This document shows positions 9,310-20,713 of a stretch of 64,000 nt of DNA, piece after piece. Each line of letters begins with the position of its first letter. Position 1 is the first letter of the stretch. The stretch comes from Taxawa tesnikishii (nom. ined.). Lineage: Eukaryota > Ascomycota > Dothideomycetes > Dothideales. Under the pieces are notes generated by a model, which worked only from the letters and a program-made list of their open reading frames with translations, did not search any database and was not told where the DNA came from. Both the position numbers and the translations under genes were made by a program. The DNA lies in assembly GCA_030247885.1 (NCBI GenBank), contig JAPDRO010000006.1, positions 1 to 64,000 of the forward strand. The letters are read 5' to 3'.

Positions 9310-11162
9310 TAATATAAACTACGAGGTAATATACTAGATAGAGTAATATACTACTAAAATATAACCTTCTTACCTTTAAATCTTACTACTATAAGTAATA
9401 GATACTCTTACGCCTAATAAACTATCTTATATTAAGGCTAATATTTAGAACGCTATCTTTACCTTAAATAAAAAGGAATTTATAAAGATATAAGCCGCTA
9501 CTTGTACGTTTAGTATATCTTATTATACTCTACGTAATTATATAGCTAGTTAAACTTTACGTATAATAGCGCGTAAATCGTAATAAATCCTTTTAAACGC
9601 GAAAGAAAAGACCTTAGTCTAATAGATTATACGTCTTATACGTACTAGCTTTTCTACTTCGCTTATATTAGTTATATAAATAGCCGAGGAAATTCGACGC
9701 GTACGTATATAGTTATTAAAGAAACTACTATTATTTCCTCGACTAATTAGCGAGTATTAACTTAATTACTTTAAGACTTATTATTTAGAAATTATAAGTA
9801 TTTAGACTCGTTAAATTAATAGTACGCGCTTTAATGCGATAAGTTATAACGCTATAAAGAGGTAGTTTAACGTAATAACGAAGCTTTTTATAAAATATAA
9901 CTATCCTCTAGAGCGCGTCTATAATATAAACGAGTCTAACTTTATAGTTAAAGTAAGCTAGTTATTAAGAGTTCTTATTAACGTACGTAAGGTATCTAGC
10001 TAAAAGGTAATTATAAGCTATTAAGAGTAAATAATTACGATTAAGTATATAAGTACTACTAGGGAAGCTATATTACTCTTAATTATCTTTAAGGCTAAGT
10101 ATACTAATACTACCTAGGTACTTATATATACGCCTTTAGACTAGAGGTTCTTAACTAGTAATAGTAGCTAGACGTTTAATAGTTATAGTTTATAGTAACT
10201 AACTACTATTTTTAAACTCTTAACGTAGCCTAATAACCCTATAATATAAAGAATACTAATTATAGACGATTATAGTAGCTATATAATAGCAAAAGTAATT
10301 GCCTTTTATATAGAGAATATAATTAACTTACTTATTTTATCGCCTTACTATTTATATATATTCTAGCTACTTAATATTAGGGTATTTATATCGCTAAAGC
10401 GCGCGCTAACTTCGGAGACTAACGCTACCCTATAGGTCGATTTCGGCCGTATATCGCGCGTAGAATAAATAGAAATATATATCTAAGTAAGAAATAAGGC
10501 GCTTACTAAATATAATATCCTTAGTAAATAGAGAGGTACTAGCCTTTAGCTTTTAAGTCTTATAATAGTACTTAATAAGTTACTTGCGAAGTTAACTCTA
10601 GTAGATTAATAACCTTATATACTTTTATAATAACTTAATTTAGACCTTTTACTACTTAATAGCTTACTACTAAATAGGACTAAGTTACGCAAAGTAAACG
10701 TAGCGCTTAACTCGACTATTAAAGCTACGTAAAACTTGCCTTTTCTAGTAAAGTACTATATAGAGTAAATAAGTTACTTTACTAAAATAATATATAGTAA
10801 GAACGTTACCTTACGGAAGTAACTAAAAGAGTAATAAGAGCTTCTTAATATACGAAAGACTCGAAAGAAGAATAAGCGAGTTATATTAAAGAAAAAATTC
10901 GTATTTAGTACTTAAGAAGTACTTAAGATAGCGAAGGTAATAAAAGCGAATTCGGCTGCTAAAAAGCTACGTAAACGACTACGTAAGTATATAATTAAGG
11001 AAGTACTTAAGGATAAGGAAGATAAAGTACTTAAAAGTATATATAGCGACTTAGATTTTAACTATATTATTATCGCAGTTTATAGATAGTAGTTAAATTT
11101 AAGAAGCGCGCGTTTTAGTAGTATATTACTCCGTCTAATATATTACCCCGTAGTTTATATTA
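9310..11162 (+). mobile_element. Fot1/Pogo-like Tc1-mariner DNA transposon
   Basis: About 1.85 kb bounded by 50-bp terminal inverted repeats at 9310-9359 and 11113-11162, which match apart from a few C/T or G/A differences. Ends and size fit the Fot1 group of fungal Pogo-like transposons. A decayed transposase lies between the repeats on the + strand. The element seems to be inserted into another minus-strand repeat. All damage seen is of RIP type, so it is inactive. Confidence 0.85.
9390..11095 (+). pseudogene. Fot1-like transposase, RIP-mutated
   Basis: One + strand frame retains the DDE transposase core despite many TAG/TAA stops where Trp or Gln codons would be expected. Recognisable in order: NESNFIVKVS (DE.GF motif region, ~9930), LLLIIFKAKY (~10080), ILIIDDYSSYI (DGH.SH region with D kept, ~10250), LSPYYLYIF (PPHSSH-like) and VFISLKRA (~10390). 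The tail ends SDLDFNYIIIAVYR near 11090, as in related elements. Intact relatives are about 550 residues. Stops come from TGG and CAG changing to TAG, the RIP pattern. Confidence 0.8.
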
Positions 11163-12302
11163 ATACTATTTATATCCTTAACTACGCTAACTATAAACTC
11201 GGACTATATTATCTTACTATTCGAAATGTTTCGTACCTCGCTATTCTTTTATACTTTATACTTATATTCTCTTACTTTAAAAAACGCTAAATAGGCCTAG
11301 TAAATAAAAATCCTTTAGTACTTAATTATCTTTTATAACTATACTATTTTATTCTTAGCTTCTATTTACTTTACGTTTATTAGGCGTCCCTCTCGCTTAA
11401 ACTATATTTAACTATAAACTATATAGTAATACTTAATAATATTATCGTTTATTTACTAGATATACTAATAGTTTAGTAAGTCAATTTAATACTATTAGTT
11501 ATCTTTAAATATTAGTAACTATAGGATTTCGTCTTACGCTATATTTACTACTTTAAACTTATTTAAACTAGCTTATAACCCTTCGAACTAAGTACTAGCT
11601 TCTTACGAAATACCTTTTACTTCTTTATAATTTATCTTATACTATTTACCCTTAAAATAAGTAACGATCTTACGTAGCTAAACTCTATACTTATATACCC
11701 GATAAACTAATACCTTATACTCTAGTAAATACTGACGTATTACGTAATATCTATTACTCTAATATCTATTACTCCGATAATATTAAACGCTTTATTAAAC
11801 TTATTATAACGCTCGTAATATAATAGTAAATAAGTTACGAAAATATAGAATAAGTAACTATAGTAAATAGGTTATAAAAATAGTTTATAAGTTTTATATT
11901 CGCGTTTTATATAAGAGTCTATATATTTCCTTAACTTAATATAAGTATGTAACTCTTATATATAACGCGATTCCTTTAGCGTTAATATAAATTCGCGTTC
12001 TTCGTATAGTTAATTAATAATTAACATTATTTACTTTACCTTTTATATTAGTTTAGTAGTCGCGCTATCGTATAGTCGTACGGTTACTTTATATAAATAT
12101 TAAACCCTTTAAACTATAATTCTAACGTAACTCTAAGTACTCTTTAACGTATAATTTTAACCTTAAGATTACGACTAAAGTTACGGTATATATATACGAT
12201 AAATATATTTAAATTTAAGACGGTTTTAAGGCGGGAATAAAACGCGAATATATGCCTTTTTATAATAAGTTTCTACTCCTTATAATATAAACTACTAAGG
12301 TA

Positions 12303-12379
12303 ACCCTAACCCTAAGTATTTCTTAGTACTAATAAATAATAAGTTCTTACTTACGTCCTTATTAAGTATTTAAGATAGT
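12303..12379. repeat. Interstitial telomere motif plus 54-bp direct repeat, right copy
   Basis: Partner of 6837-6914: ACCCTAACCCTAA at 12303-12315 followed by the 54-bp repeat at 12326-12379. This copy carries seven additional RIP-type transitions relative to the left copy, so it was mutated more heavily. Confidence 0.85.
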
Positions 12380-13120
12380 ATAGTTATAAAAGAAAGTATA
12401 TTTAAATAAAAAGAGTCTTATAGTAAGTAACGTATAGGATTTAATAGTTAATAAGGATAATAGTAATAACGAGGGTATTAAATAGCCTATAAAGAAGATA
12501 CGTATATAGAAGTACTATAAATATTATAGTAAAACTAGTTATAATACGCGTACTTATACTATAAAAATAATAGATCTAAATAATAGTAATACTTTTAAAT
12601 AGTACTATAAACTAGAGTATATTTTTATATAGTATTATAATATAAAAGTAATAGTTTATAATAGTCGCAATATTAGTAAGAGTAGACTACTTAGTAATAG
12701 TAGACTATCTAGTAATAAAACACATTATATATAATTTTAGTTTATATAAGTCTTAATATAATATTATAATATCTAGTTAAATATTATTAAAAGTAATAAA
12801 AACTTAATATAACTTTTAGTAAATAACTTAAATATAAACTTATTTAAATTATTTATACTTTAGTTACTATAATAATAGTACTTATAAAAGAATACTAATA
12901 AAACTAAATATATTTCTACTTTATTAATATATTTAAATAATATTACTAAGTTAAAAGAGTTATTTAATAAGACTTATATAGTAAGTTAACTATTAACTTA
13001 TAATTTTTAACTAATTAAGAGTTACTTTAATTAAACTTCTCTTACTTTTATAACTTAATACTTCTTTAAAGTAAAGAAGTTGTTTTAACTCTAACTCTAC
13101 TTAAACTAATATAAGAGTAT
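12380..13120 (+). mobile_element. Fragment of a second Pogo-type transposon
   Basis: Purine-rich + strand, RIP-damaged. Around 12490-12560 a frame reads SKTSYNTRTYTI, which I interpret as a C-terminal zinc knuckle (CxxCGKTGHNxRTC type, Cys codons TGT turned to Tyr TAT and Gly to Ser) found at the end of many fungal Pogo/Fot1 transposases. No terminal repeats were identified. The identification is an inference from pattern only. Confidence 0.4.
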
Positions 13121-13432
13121 TCCCTAACCTTTCCCGCAAATTTCGACTAATTACGTATAAGTTCAAAGGATATAAGCCCTCGAATTCTTTTCTCCTAAGG
13201 TCAGACTATATCTTCGTTACGAGGTAGATTTGAGCAATTGTATCGCTATAATAATACATAAGGACAAGTTGTCTATCTACGCGTATTAGCGATTGATTCC
13301 TTACGGCAACCGCTACATAGTGCTAGGTTATGTTCTCATTAGAGATCTTCTAGCGCATTCCATAGAAAACAAGCGGCTAATCCGCGGAGCAGTCGGTCGT
13401 AACTTGCCGGCTACCTAGTGATGCTAACAATA
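13121..13432. other. Boundary between RIP block and gene-bearing DNA
   Basis: Composition returns to normal over about 100 bp from 13120, where CA and TG reappear. No gene or repeat is recognised. It probably contains the 3' untranslated region of the next gene (minus strand, ending at 13433). Confidence 0.5.
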
Positions 13433-15086
13433 CTAAAGATTGTATCCATCTCCTGAAGCGCGCCAGATGCCCCACCGAGCCAATTCGTCGTGCTCTTTCC
13501 TCAATGCATCTGCATCGCTGGCTTCGAACCAGAAAGCCCAGGTACTCTTCGTGTTTACCTCAAGGTTGTTTCTGCTTGAGATCAGGCCAACGTGTTGCAC
13601 AACCTGCGGAGCTAGGGCATATCTCTCTAGCGGCGTTTTGTCCGCATACTCTTCGATTAGACTGTCCGTCTGACCCTCGCGCCGTTCCCTGAGGAAGTTA
13701 ATGAGGTCCGGCACTTGGATCCTCGGAAACACGAGCGCTTGGGTACAGCATCCATGGACGTCCATTCGTTCGACGCCTTGTAGTGGAAACAGAGAGTATT
13801 TGCCAATCATGAAAACAAGAGCGGTGAAAGCTGGAATCGTGACCAGCGTAACGACTGTCAGACTGGAATTGTCTATGTGGCGACGTGCAGGCTTGTAGAT
13901 GGTTCGTAAGAAAAGCAATCCAGATAGTCCAAAAGCCATTGCGAGAACGAACGTGAGCGGCAAATGACCATACCAGTAGTCGACAGAGGCGTCCCAGCCA
14001 AGGGACGTTTCGGTATAGAAGAGACGCAAATATAGCCACGATTTGGATTGTTGGCGCAAATTCCCCAACGCTGTCACTGTTTTGGATAGCCAACCTTCCG
14101 CAAAGATGATGTCGTCTTCAAACACTGCAATGTACGGTGCAGTTGTTTCCTCAAGACAATGGTTTAGGACGTATGTGTAATCACTGTCTCGTAACGTCAG
14201 TCTCGGTCTTCTAAACTTTTCCATCGCGTATAAGATTTGTGCCAACAGGGATCGTCATTGCGAAACAACCCTTTGAGAGAGTAAACGCTTGCGCGACAAG
14301 AGACAAGCTTTCTCCAAGAGTCTTGGTAAGGTTATTTCAGCAGCCGTCCAGCAGCGATCAGTGAAGCCGAACCAACGATGACCAGATAAATCATCATGGC
14401 AAGGCCCCTCGGACGGCGCACACTTGTATGTGATAAGGATGCGATGCTTTGCTTTTATGTAAGGGAAAGGTTGGGGATTGAGGCTAAAGTTGGGGCGATT
14501 ACATACAATACTCCCTTCTCATAAAAGTTTTGATCTTCCTCCAGCTTTCGCAGATGATCTAGTTCCTGCCTCGATATGTCGTAGCTTCCCCAGTGATCGG
14601 AGAGATGAAGCCAAGTCTCATTCCAGTGAGGATGAATGGAGGGGTCCGTGTTGGCAAAAGAAGCCGAATGCTCAACGCATTGCGCTCTTCCGACGTCAGT
14701 CCGGATAGCAAAGAGCCGATTGATTCATTCAAATACTGGATTGGTTCTCTTCTGACGGTGACAAAAGCAGCGCAGATAACTGGGTTCGGCGAAGGCAGAT
14801 GCGGCCGCAGGTTTCGGTTGAGATTGGCATCGTTCACATATTTGACCGCCTCCATCTGCCGCAAGCGACTGTAGCGGAGATCATAGACGGTCGAGCTGTC
14901 AAAGAAAGCCGAATGAGGGTCCCGCCAGAACCGATGTTTGCAATAGAAGAATGCGAGAAGCCATAAGATAGCGGTACAACCAAGCAGTCGACCGGCGGAC
15001 GTCCTAGAGGCGGCTTGTAACAACTGGGCTGCTCCAGGCTGTGTCGGATGGACTTTCAGAAAACGTGGCAAACGTTGAATCAACAT
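13433..15086 (-). CDS. PGAP4-like glycosyltransferase, membrane protein
   Basis: Resembles fungal homologues of PGAP4 (TMEM246), a Golgi GT-A fold enzyme that adds a sugar to GPI-anchor glycans. An N-terminal membrane segment (LLGCTAILWLLAFFY, residues 35-49) is followed by the lumenal GT domain. The DxD-like acidic motif is FEDDIIFAEGW. Two membrane helices inserted in the domain (FVLAMAFGLSGLLFL and VVTLVTIPAFTALVFMI) are typical of PGAP4. The conserved C-terminus is GCCTQALVFPR through QVVQHVGLISS. Two exons: 14507-15086 and 13433-14183, with a GTATGT-AG intron of 323 bp; the join gives EKGVFDYTYVL. The frame slips once at a run of four T (14656-14659 on +). One extra base gives 443 residues and restores FANTDPSIHPHW. 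First intact gene after the subtelomeric block. Confidence 0.7.
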
Positions 15087-15353
15087 TCCAGCTACCGCAC
15101 TGAGAACGGGTCTCAGTCAAGTGTAAAGTTTGTTTGCAGATTGTATCAATTGCAACTAGGGTTCTCCTGTAACTGGAGCGTCGGTTGTCAGATGACGCTA
15201 GGGCATCATTACGTCATTACTATACAAACAGGTTCTATTTTCATGGAGCTTTACGTATTGTATATGACGTAACATAGGAGCCCAATCAGAGCGTCTTCCA
15301 CCAGTCCTCCCGAGCATAAATCTGATACTCGCTAGATGGTTCACGTTCCTTCT

Positions 15354-17218
15354 TCATTGCTTCTCCTTGCGTAGAATTGAAGCTCTCCACTTTGGATTGA
15401 TAAAGTAGACTGGGATGCCGAGTAGTGAGATGCCAGTAAAACAGGCGAATAGCTGTTGCCAACGGTATCAGTTCAACTGTTCACTCTATGTATGCGGGCA
15501 ACGGGTGAATAACTCACAATCATGAAAGCCTTGACGTAGCTGTACTTTGCAACCATTGGCGTGATGCCATACGACGCTGCAAAAGAGATCACGTTCTTTG
15601 CGCCGACAACTACGACGAGCGCCGGGCCGGGGTAATGAGGGTACGCCTCGGACGCGAACTGCGTCGTCACGATAAGCACGACGATGAACGAAAACTCGTA
15701 CAGCGACCAGCCCATGATGAGGCCCCAGACGCCATATTTGAGTGGTGATTGCGCGGAGAGACCGTAGATCACGATGCCAATGGCACCGACGATGAGTGGG
15801 AAGATGAGAGTGACGAGTGAGTCTTCGGGGATGTGGACCCCGCCGCGGCGCTTTGCGAGGAAAATGTTGATTTTGTCGCCCAGCCAGCCCGAGTAAACCA
15901 TCGCGCAAATGGAGGCGGGGATGATTCCAACCTGGGAGCGCAAGTGTTAGCTGGTACAAAGTTCGTTGTCAGTACGAGGAGCATGGGAGGGAAGAGACTT
16001 GCATTAAAAAGGCCGACTTTTTCGTCGCTCCAGTGGAATTTCGAGCCTAGAATCGAACCATATGTCACACTTTTTCGTGTTCATTAGCTGATATGGAAAC
16101 TTTCGAAGGGTCGTCAAGATACTTACGACATTGCGATACCGATGCCAATGGAGATCGATGAAAGAAGGAGAGCGTAGACAACACCAGGAGAGCCACATGA
16201 CTTGAACATTTTTTTGTTTGCACCAGTCAACAAACCCAACGCGTTGGGTGCCTTTCCTTCATACACCTTCAGGCGCTGTAGGTATGACTTCTTCATCGTA
16301 GGTTCCGCGGTTTCCGTGATCTCGGTCACATGCCCAAACCGTTCGAGAGCCTCAGCATCAGAAAGAACATGTGTGACGCCCCACTCGTCGGTGTGGATGA
16401 CTTTGCCGTCAATCGCGGTCGGCGATCTCTGCCATCGGGTTTCGTGGAGGAAGAAGAAGCCGCCGATGAGGCCAATGATTGCGAAAATTGCAAGAATCCA
16501 GTAGAACCATCTCCAACTAGTTGCTTGGACGAGGTAAGAACCGCCGATAAGGAAAACGGTGTTGACCGTGCTTTGAATCGCCCAGTACAAACCAAACCAA
16601 AACCCGCGCTCGTCGAGGAATGACATGTCCGTGATGATCAAGGGGAGAAGCGATTCCGTCGCGCCAGCTGCGACTCCTTGCAAGATGCGTGTTGCCAAGT
16701 GAGTATTGTAGTCTTTGGCAGTAGCCGAGCCGATGGTGGCGCCTACTAGTAGTATCGTGCAGCACAGAAACGTCGGTCGCCGACCAAATATCATGGCGCA
16801 TGGTAGGATAAGGAAAGCACCAAACGCCATGACTAGACTGGGGTATGTGGTGAGGTTAACGACTTCCTGGATAGTCTTCCCTGAGGCACGTAGATTTGGA
16901 AAAGGTAGTTCAGGATGGGACCGGTGCCTCCGACAAGGGCCAGAGAGAAGATGGCTGGATATCTGTTAGCAAATCCTGTCTTTTGGACTACACTCTAGCG
17001 AGCAAAGACGTACAGAACCAGCAGCAACATATCATGATGCCCATCTTGTGGAACTTGTTGAAATTTAGAGGGTCGTTAGGGTCTTCTGAAGGAACGGGAA
17101 TCCTGCGGATCTCTCCCTGGTCGTTGATGAGCACGACATCGCTAGCATCTTTGGTTCCCTTTTGTGTGTTGGTGTACTCGACACACTCCGACTGGATGTC
17201 CTTTTCAGCAGAAGACAT
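15354..17218 (-). CDS. MFS transporter, DHA1-like
   Basis: Twelve-helix major facilitator of unknown substrate, plasma membrane expected. The N-terminus carries the familiar soluble motif IRRIPVPSEDPNDPLNF before the first helix. A central loop (HTDEWGVTHVLSDAEALERF) separates the two halves. Five exons with introns 16963-17013, 16070-16126, 15932-16002 and 15453-15517. The third has a GC donor (GCAAGT) and joins GLFN to VGIIPASICAM. The last exon ends FINPKWRASILRKEKQ. The frame slips at CCC 16879-16881 (IYVPQG to KTIQEVV) and once more near the first splice junction. With two bases added, the length is a multiple of three (540 residues). Substrate cannot be told from sequence. Confidence 0.8.
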
Positions 17219-17859
17219 AGTGTCTGTCGTTGGGCTGTGACGTTTGTTGAACCAAAGATGAAAAATACTGGTCTGGTGCAGCTACACAGACCGGCGAGCA
17301 GGGCATATTTGACTTGACTGCGAACCTCCGGGGTACCTAGCCTCCTCCACGTTCCGCAAGTCTGGATTTCTCCAGTGCGGGGCGAAGGTCGATCCGGGGA
17401 CCAATAGGATGTCTTCCACTGAGTGATACAGTTTTGGCAGGCCGAAAAGCATCGATTCCGAACCGAACAGACAAGGCCGTGCGCTAACGATGCTCCGAAG
17501 CGAAACGGGTTGATTGTATAGGTAGCTTCCCTCCGCGCGCACTCCGTATGGCACACATAAGACTAGCAACAGTCAAACCGTTGGTCTCACGGTCGTCACT
17601 GCTTTTGTGGATAGAGGCCGACCCGCCGAGACCTTTATACTGCCGAAGTACGGCAACTTGCAATATTCTCTGCTCTGATACATCTAAGCAGATGGAGTAT
17701 CGACGGTATCCGAATTTTCCAACAGATTGTAAGATCAACGTGTGAGCCAGGCGCTCAATGCGGCACGATTTCTCCCGCTGCTGGCTCGAGAGTGAGCTAC
17801 AACACATCCTCTGTCGAAAGTTTCGTGTCCTCTACTTCCATGGCGATATTTCGCAGGAC
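17219..17859. other. Intergenic region upstream of the MFS gene
   Basis: No convincing gene; only short overlapping frames without family resemblance. It must contain the promoter of the minus-strand MFS gene (start 17218). Confidence 0.5.
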
Positions 17860-18780
17860 TAAGCTGACTCCCACGCTTGATGTTGCAGCATCGCCGCGCG
17901 TGTGAAGAAAAGGCTCGGTCGGAACACCCCAAGCGAGGACGGTCTTGTCAACCCCGCGACCTCGTGAGCCTCCGAGTGTTGAGTGTCACTATAGGCGGTG
18001 ACCAGACGGAGCCCGACGACCTCTCGCGGAGCACTTGCAACTCCACTTTGAGTAACAATCGGGCGAGCGGAGCTCCTAAGCATGCATATATGCCACGGCC
18101 AAACCCAAGGTGTTGCGTTTTGCGTTCGCAATATGTATCCAGGCGATCGGGGCCAGGCGACTGGGGCCAGGCAAAACAGAACCGTCTCTGCTTCCTGGGT
18201 TGTAGGCGACAAAGAGGTGGGATTCAGCTTTCACTGGACAGCCGTTGATTGTGGTATTCACGAGGATCGCGCTTCATGCCTGTAATAGCAGACTCGTACA
18301 GCACCAGCTCTTCGATAGCGGCCTTTCTGGTACTGTTGTCTGACACTGCATCTCACGTGTTTTTAAACAAAAGCTGTGACAGGGGGACGCGAGAAGATTG
18401 GTTGTGGTTTCGTGTCGGCAAGCAGAAGCCCGGGAATCATGGCGAGGTGTTTAGAATCCGTCATATCGACCACGCCTGAGTCTTTTTCATTCTAGATGTG
18501 ACCGACGAGATCATAGTTCTGATCAGCTTTCCGTTCTTGTATCAGCTTGGCAACGTAGTCATCGATGTGCAAGATTCCTTGAACTTTTTCATCCAGCCTG
18601 CCCACGTTGAATTCCGCGTGTCCGCCGAACAGTGCAAGAGAACGACGAATCCATTGCCACTTCGCAACCGCTGCAAGGCCGGGTCGACAAGGTTAGAGTG
18701 ACTCCGCTTCGAAAAGTTTGTAGACAACGAGGTAGGGTATGCAGATGAGGTGTGTTCGTCGGTGGTCGCCGTAATCACCT
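17860..18780 (-). pseudogene. Cytochrome P450 remnant
   Basis: The minus strand spells the C-terminal half of a P450 in shifting frames. The heme-binding loop is clear: HLGFGRGIYACLGAPLARLL with its cysteine (18074-18110). Upstream come the I-helix region (MIPGLLLADTKPQP, ~18410-18450), DYVAKLIQERKAD (~18520) and VLYESAITGMKRDP (~18290). The tail continues as RLVTAYSDTQHSEAHEVAGL. The CLGAPLARL wording resembles bacterial and CYP55-like P450s more than typical microsomal fungal ones, and no N-terminal membrane anchor is seen. There is an in-frame stop near 18493 besides several frame changes, so this looks genuinely dead and truncated rather than only mis-sequenced. It lies next to the divergent dioxygenase gene. 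Confidence 0.75.
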
Positions 18781-19117
18781 TGGCAAGGAGATTGACGATC
18801 CATTGTCTCTTTTCCTTCCGATGCTACAATCGGGGCGCAAAAGTCTTGGCGGATCCACGCGGTCATGTTGAGACGAACCGAACCGAACCGGTACACCCAA
18901 AGGTTGGGCCGACCCTTAGCTACCCGAACCGACCCACTTCCCTTTCCAGCATTCGTTCCCTTTGCTAGTGGCCCCGAGTGTTGTTGCGTTGCCCTGAGTT
19001 TTGTTATAACAACCCCAGAAGTTCGTCGTGTTAAGCTCCACCACACACATCACAACAACCTTCGTCACTTCCTTCTTACAGCAAGCAGTATAAAGCACAT
19101 TTCTCAACATAACCAAT
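18781..19117. promoter_or_regulatory. Region upstream of the dioxygenase gene
   Basis: No gene seen. The 337 bp between the P450 remnant and the + strand dioxygenase start must hold the latter's promoter. It contains CT- and CAAC-rich sequence just before the ATG at 19118, typical of fungal 5' leaders. Confidence 0.4.
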
Positions 19118-20176
19118 ATGCTATCCACACAGACCGTCGCTTCTGGCCAGCAGCTTCGCCTCACCGGTCAGGAACCTGCCAAAGAGCAGTGGCAGATTGA
19201 CCTCGAGCGCGATGGTTACTGCGTTGTCAAGGGAGCGATCCCGCGGGAGCGCGCAGACAACTACGCTTCGCGCCTACACGAGTATCTGGAGAACTTGTAA
19301 GTCTGCCCTTGCCTCTGACATACTATAACATCCAGCAACTGACTCGTTCAGCAACCTCGGCTACAAGCGCGATGACCCTTCCACCATTCACAAGGACAAG
19401 CTACCCATGATCAATGAAAAGGGCATGTGCCTGGACTATGCCGTCGCACACGAGGACTTTGTCTGGGAGGTCCGATCCGAGCCTGGCGTTGTCGGAGCAT
19501 TCGAGAAGGTGCTAAAGACCGAAGACCTCATTGTGTCTTTCGATGCTGTCAACTTCGGTTTCCCTAACCGCAAGGACCTGCCAGCGAACAAGCCGTGGCC
19601 CCACCAGGATCAGGACCCTACCAAGCCTGGATTTCGCTGCCTCCAGGGTCTCGTAAACCTTCTTCCTAACGGTCCCAATGACGGTGGTTTGATCGTCTGC
19701 AAGCGCGCACACCTACTCAGCGAACGGTTCCACCAAGAGATGAAGTGGGAGACACCAATCCCTGCTTGGAACCCTGAATGGTACGGCTACACTGAAGAAG
19801 GCATGAAATGGCTCGCCGGTCAAGACACCGAATGGGTCAAGGTCTGTGCTGAGCCTGGTGATCTGCTGCTCTGGGACAGCCGTGCCCCTCACTACAACCT
19901 GTCGCCTACCGGTGAGAATGCGCGCTTTTGTGTTTATACCTGCTACATGCCTGTTGCGGACGCCTCGCAAGAGGACCTTTGAGGAAGCAGAAGGCGTTTG
20001 AAGGCTGGTTCGGCACCACTCACTGGCCCAACTGCCAGGTTATGGGCAGCAACAAGGCCAAGAGGGATGGTGAGCTGTGCCCTCACAACAGATTCGAGCC
20101 GGTGAGGAAGCCGGTGCTCAGCGAGAGGGCGTACAAGTTGACAGGCATCCCGTACATCAAAGCGAGCGCCGCCTAG
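19118..20176 (+). CDS. Phytanoyl-CoA dioxygenase-like Fe(II)/2-oxoglutarate enzyme
   Basis: Cupin-fold non-heme iron oxygenase of the PhyH family. Members hydroxylate phytanoyl-CoA or small metabolites, so the substrate here is unknown. The facial triad is visible: H and D in PWPHQDQDP (about residue 150) and the distal His in WDSRAPHYNLSP (about residue 245). Two exons, intron 19297-19351 (55 bp), joining LENL to FNLGYKRDD. The frame slips at TTT 19978-19980; one additional T continues DASQEDLLRKQKAFEGW and ends PYIKASAA, total 334 residues. Without it the protein would lose about 65 conserved C-terminal residues. The start at 19118 is the first ATG after a CAACC-rich leader. Confidence 0.85.
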
Positions 20177-20295
20177 TGGAAATCTAAAAGGGGAGGCGTT
20201 AAAGGGAATATAGCGGTTAATGGGAAAATGGTTTCGCAAAGAAAATTCATTTACTATCTTGTGGGCTCTTTATCATAAACACCATCGCTATCATA

Positions 20296-20356
20296 CCATG
20301 GAATAACTATTCGTATCAAGGTAGAAACCGTGGAATAACTATTCATATCAAAGTAG
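20296..20356. repeat. 29-bp direct repeat downstream of the dioxygenase
   Basis: Two copies beginning CC(A/G)TGGAATAACTATTC lie at 20296-20324 and 20328-20356 with three transitions between them. They sit about 120 bp after the dioxygenase stop. Function unknown; possibly part of a small decayed repeat. Confidence 0.75.
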
Positions 20357-20713
20357 CCGGCTCCTAACTATCCGCAAAGGCGGATTGAAAGACCGCTTGT
20401 ATAGCAAACGAAGCATTCTAGCGGTATGCGATCATGTGCCTGCGACAACGGGAGCAGATCTAAAGATGGGGGAATGTCACGGTTGGCGTTCTGTCAGAAT
20501 ACGACATGAAGTGCCTATGGCTGTCTTACCAGAGAGAGCGACGTTACGCTTCGTGAAACATGCCATGTCGAGGCTTACTAGCAGGCGGAGCAAGTGAGAT
20601 TGAGGAAAGCATGAACAATCACACATGCCGTTGTTCCGAAGGGGTTTCTTTACTATGACTTGTCTCAACATTTGACCGCGTCCGTCGTCGTGTTCAGCCG
20701 CATGGCTTATACA
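20357..20713. other. Intergenic region between convergent genes
   Basis: Lies between the + strand dioxygenase and the minus-strand monooxygenase, both of which end here. Only short unsupported frames. It should contain the 3' ends of both transcripts. Confidence 0.5.

Larger units (their letters stand above)
6850..13120. other. RIP-exhausted AT-rich block
   Basis: About 6.3 kb of very AT-rich sequence in which the dinucleotides CA and TG have almost vanished while CG remains frequent. From 6901 to 8040 I find only one TG and no CA until 8060. This is the expected product of RIP (CpA to TpA) carried almost to completion. It contains a MITE (7681-7862), a Fot1-like transposon (9310-11162) and another transposon remnant from 12380. 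The parts 6915-9309 and 11163-12300 are purine-rich on the minus strand with many TAA/TAG, suggesting one decayed minus-strand gene-like sequence split by the Fot1-like insertion. I cannot identify it. Confidence 0.85.

Noticed and set aside
6861-12379. Reading the two 54-bp repeats as LTRs of a retrotransposon
   Set aside because: They are too short, lack TG...CA ends, adjoin telomere repeats, and no reverse transcriptase or integrase signature was seen between them.
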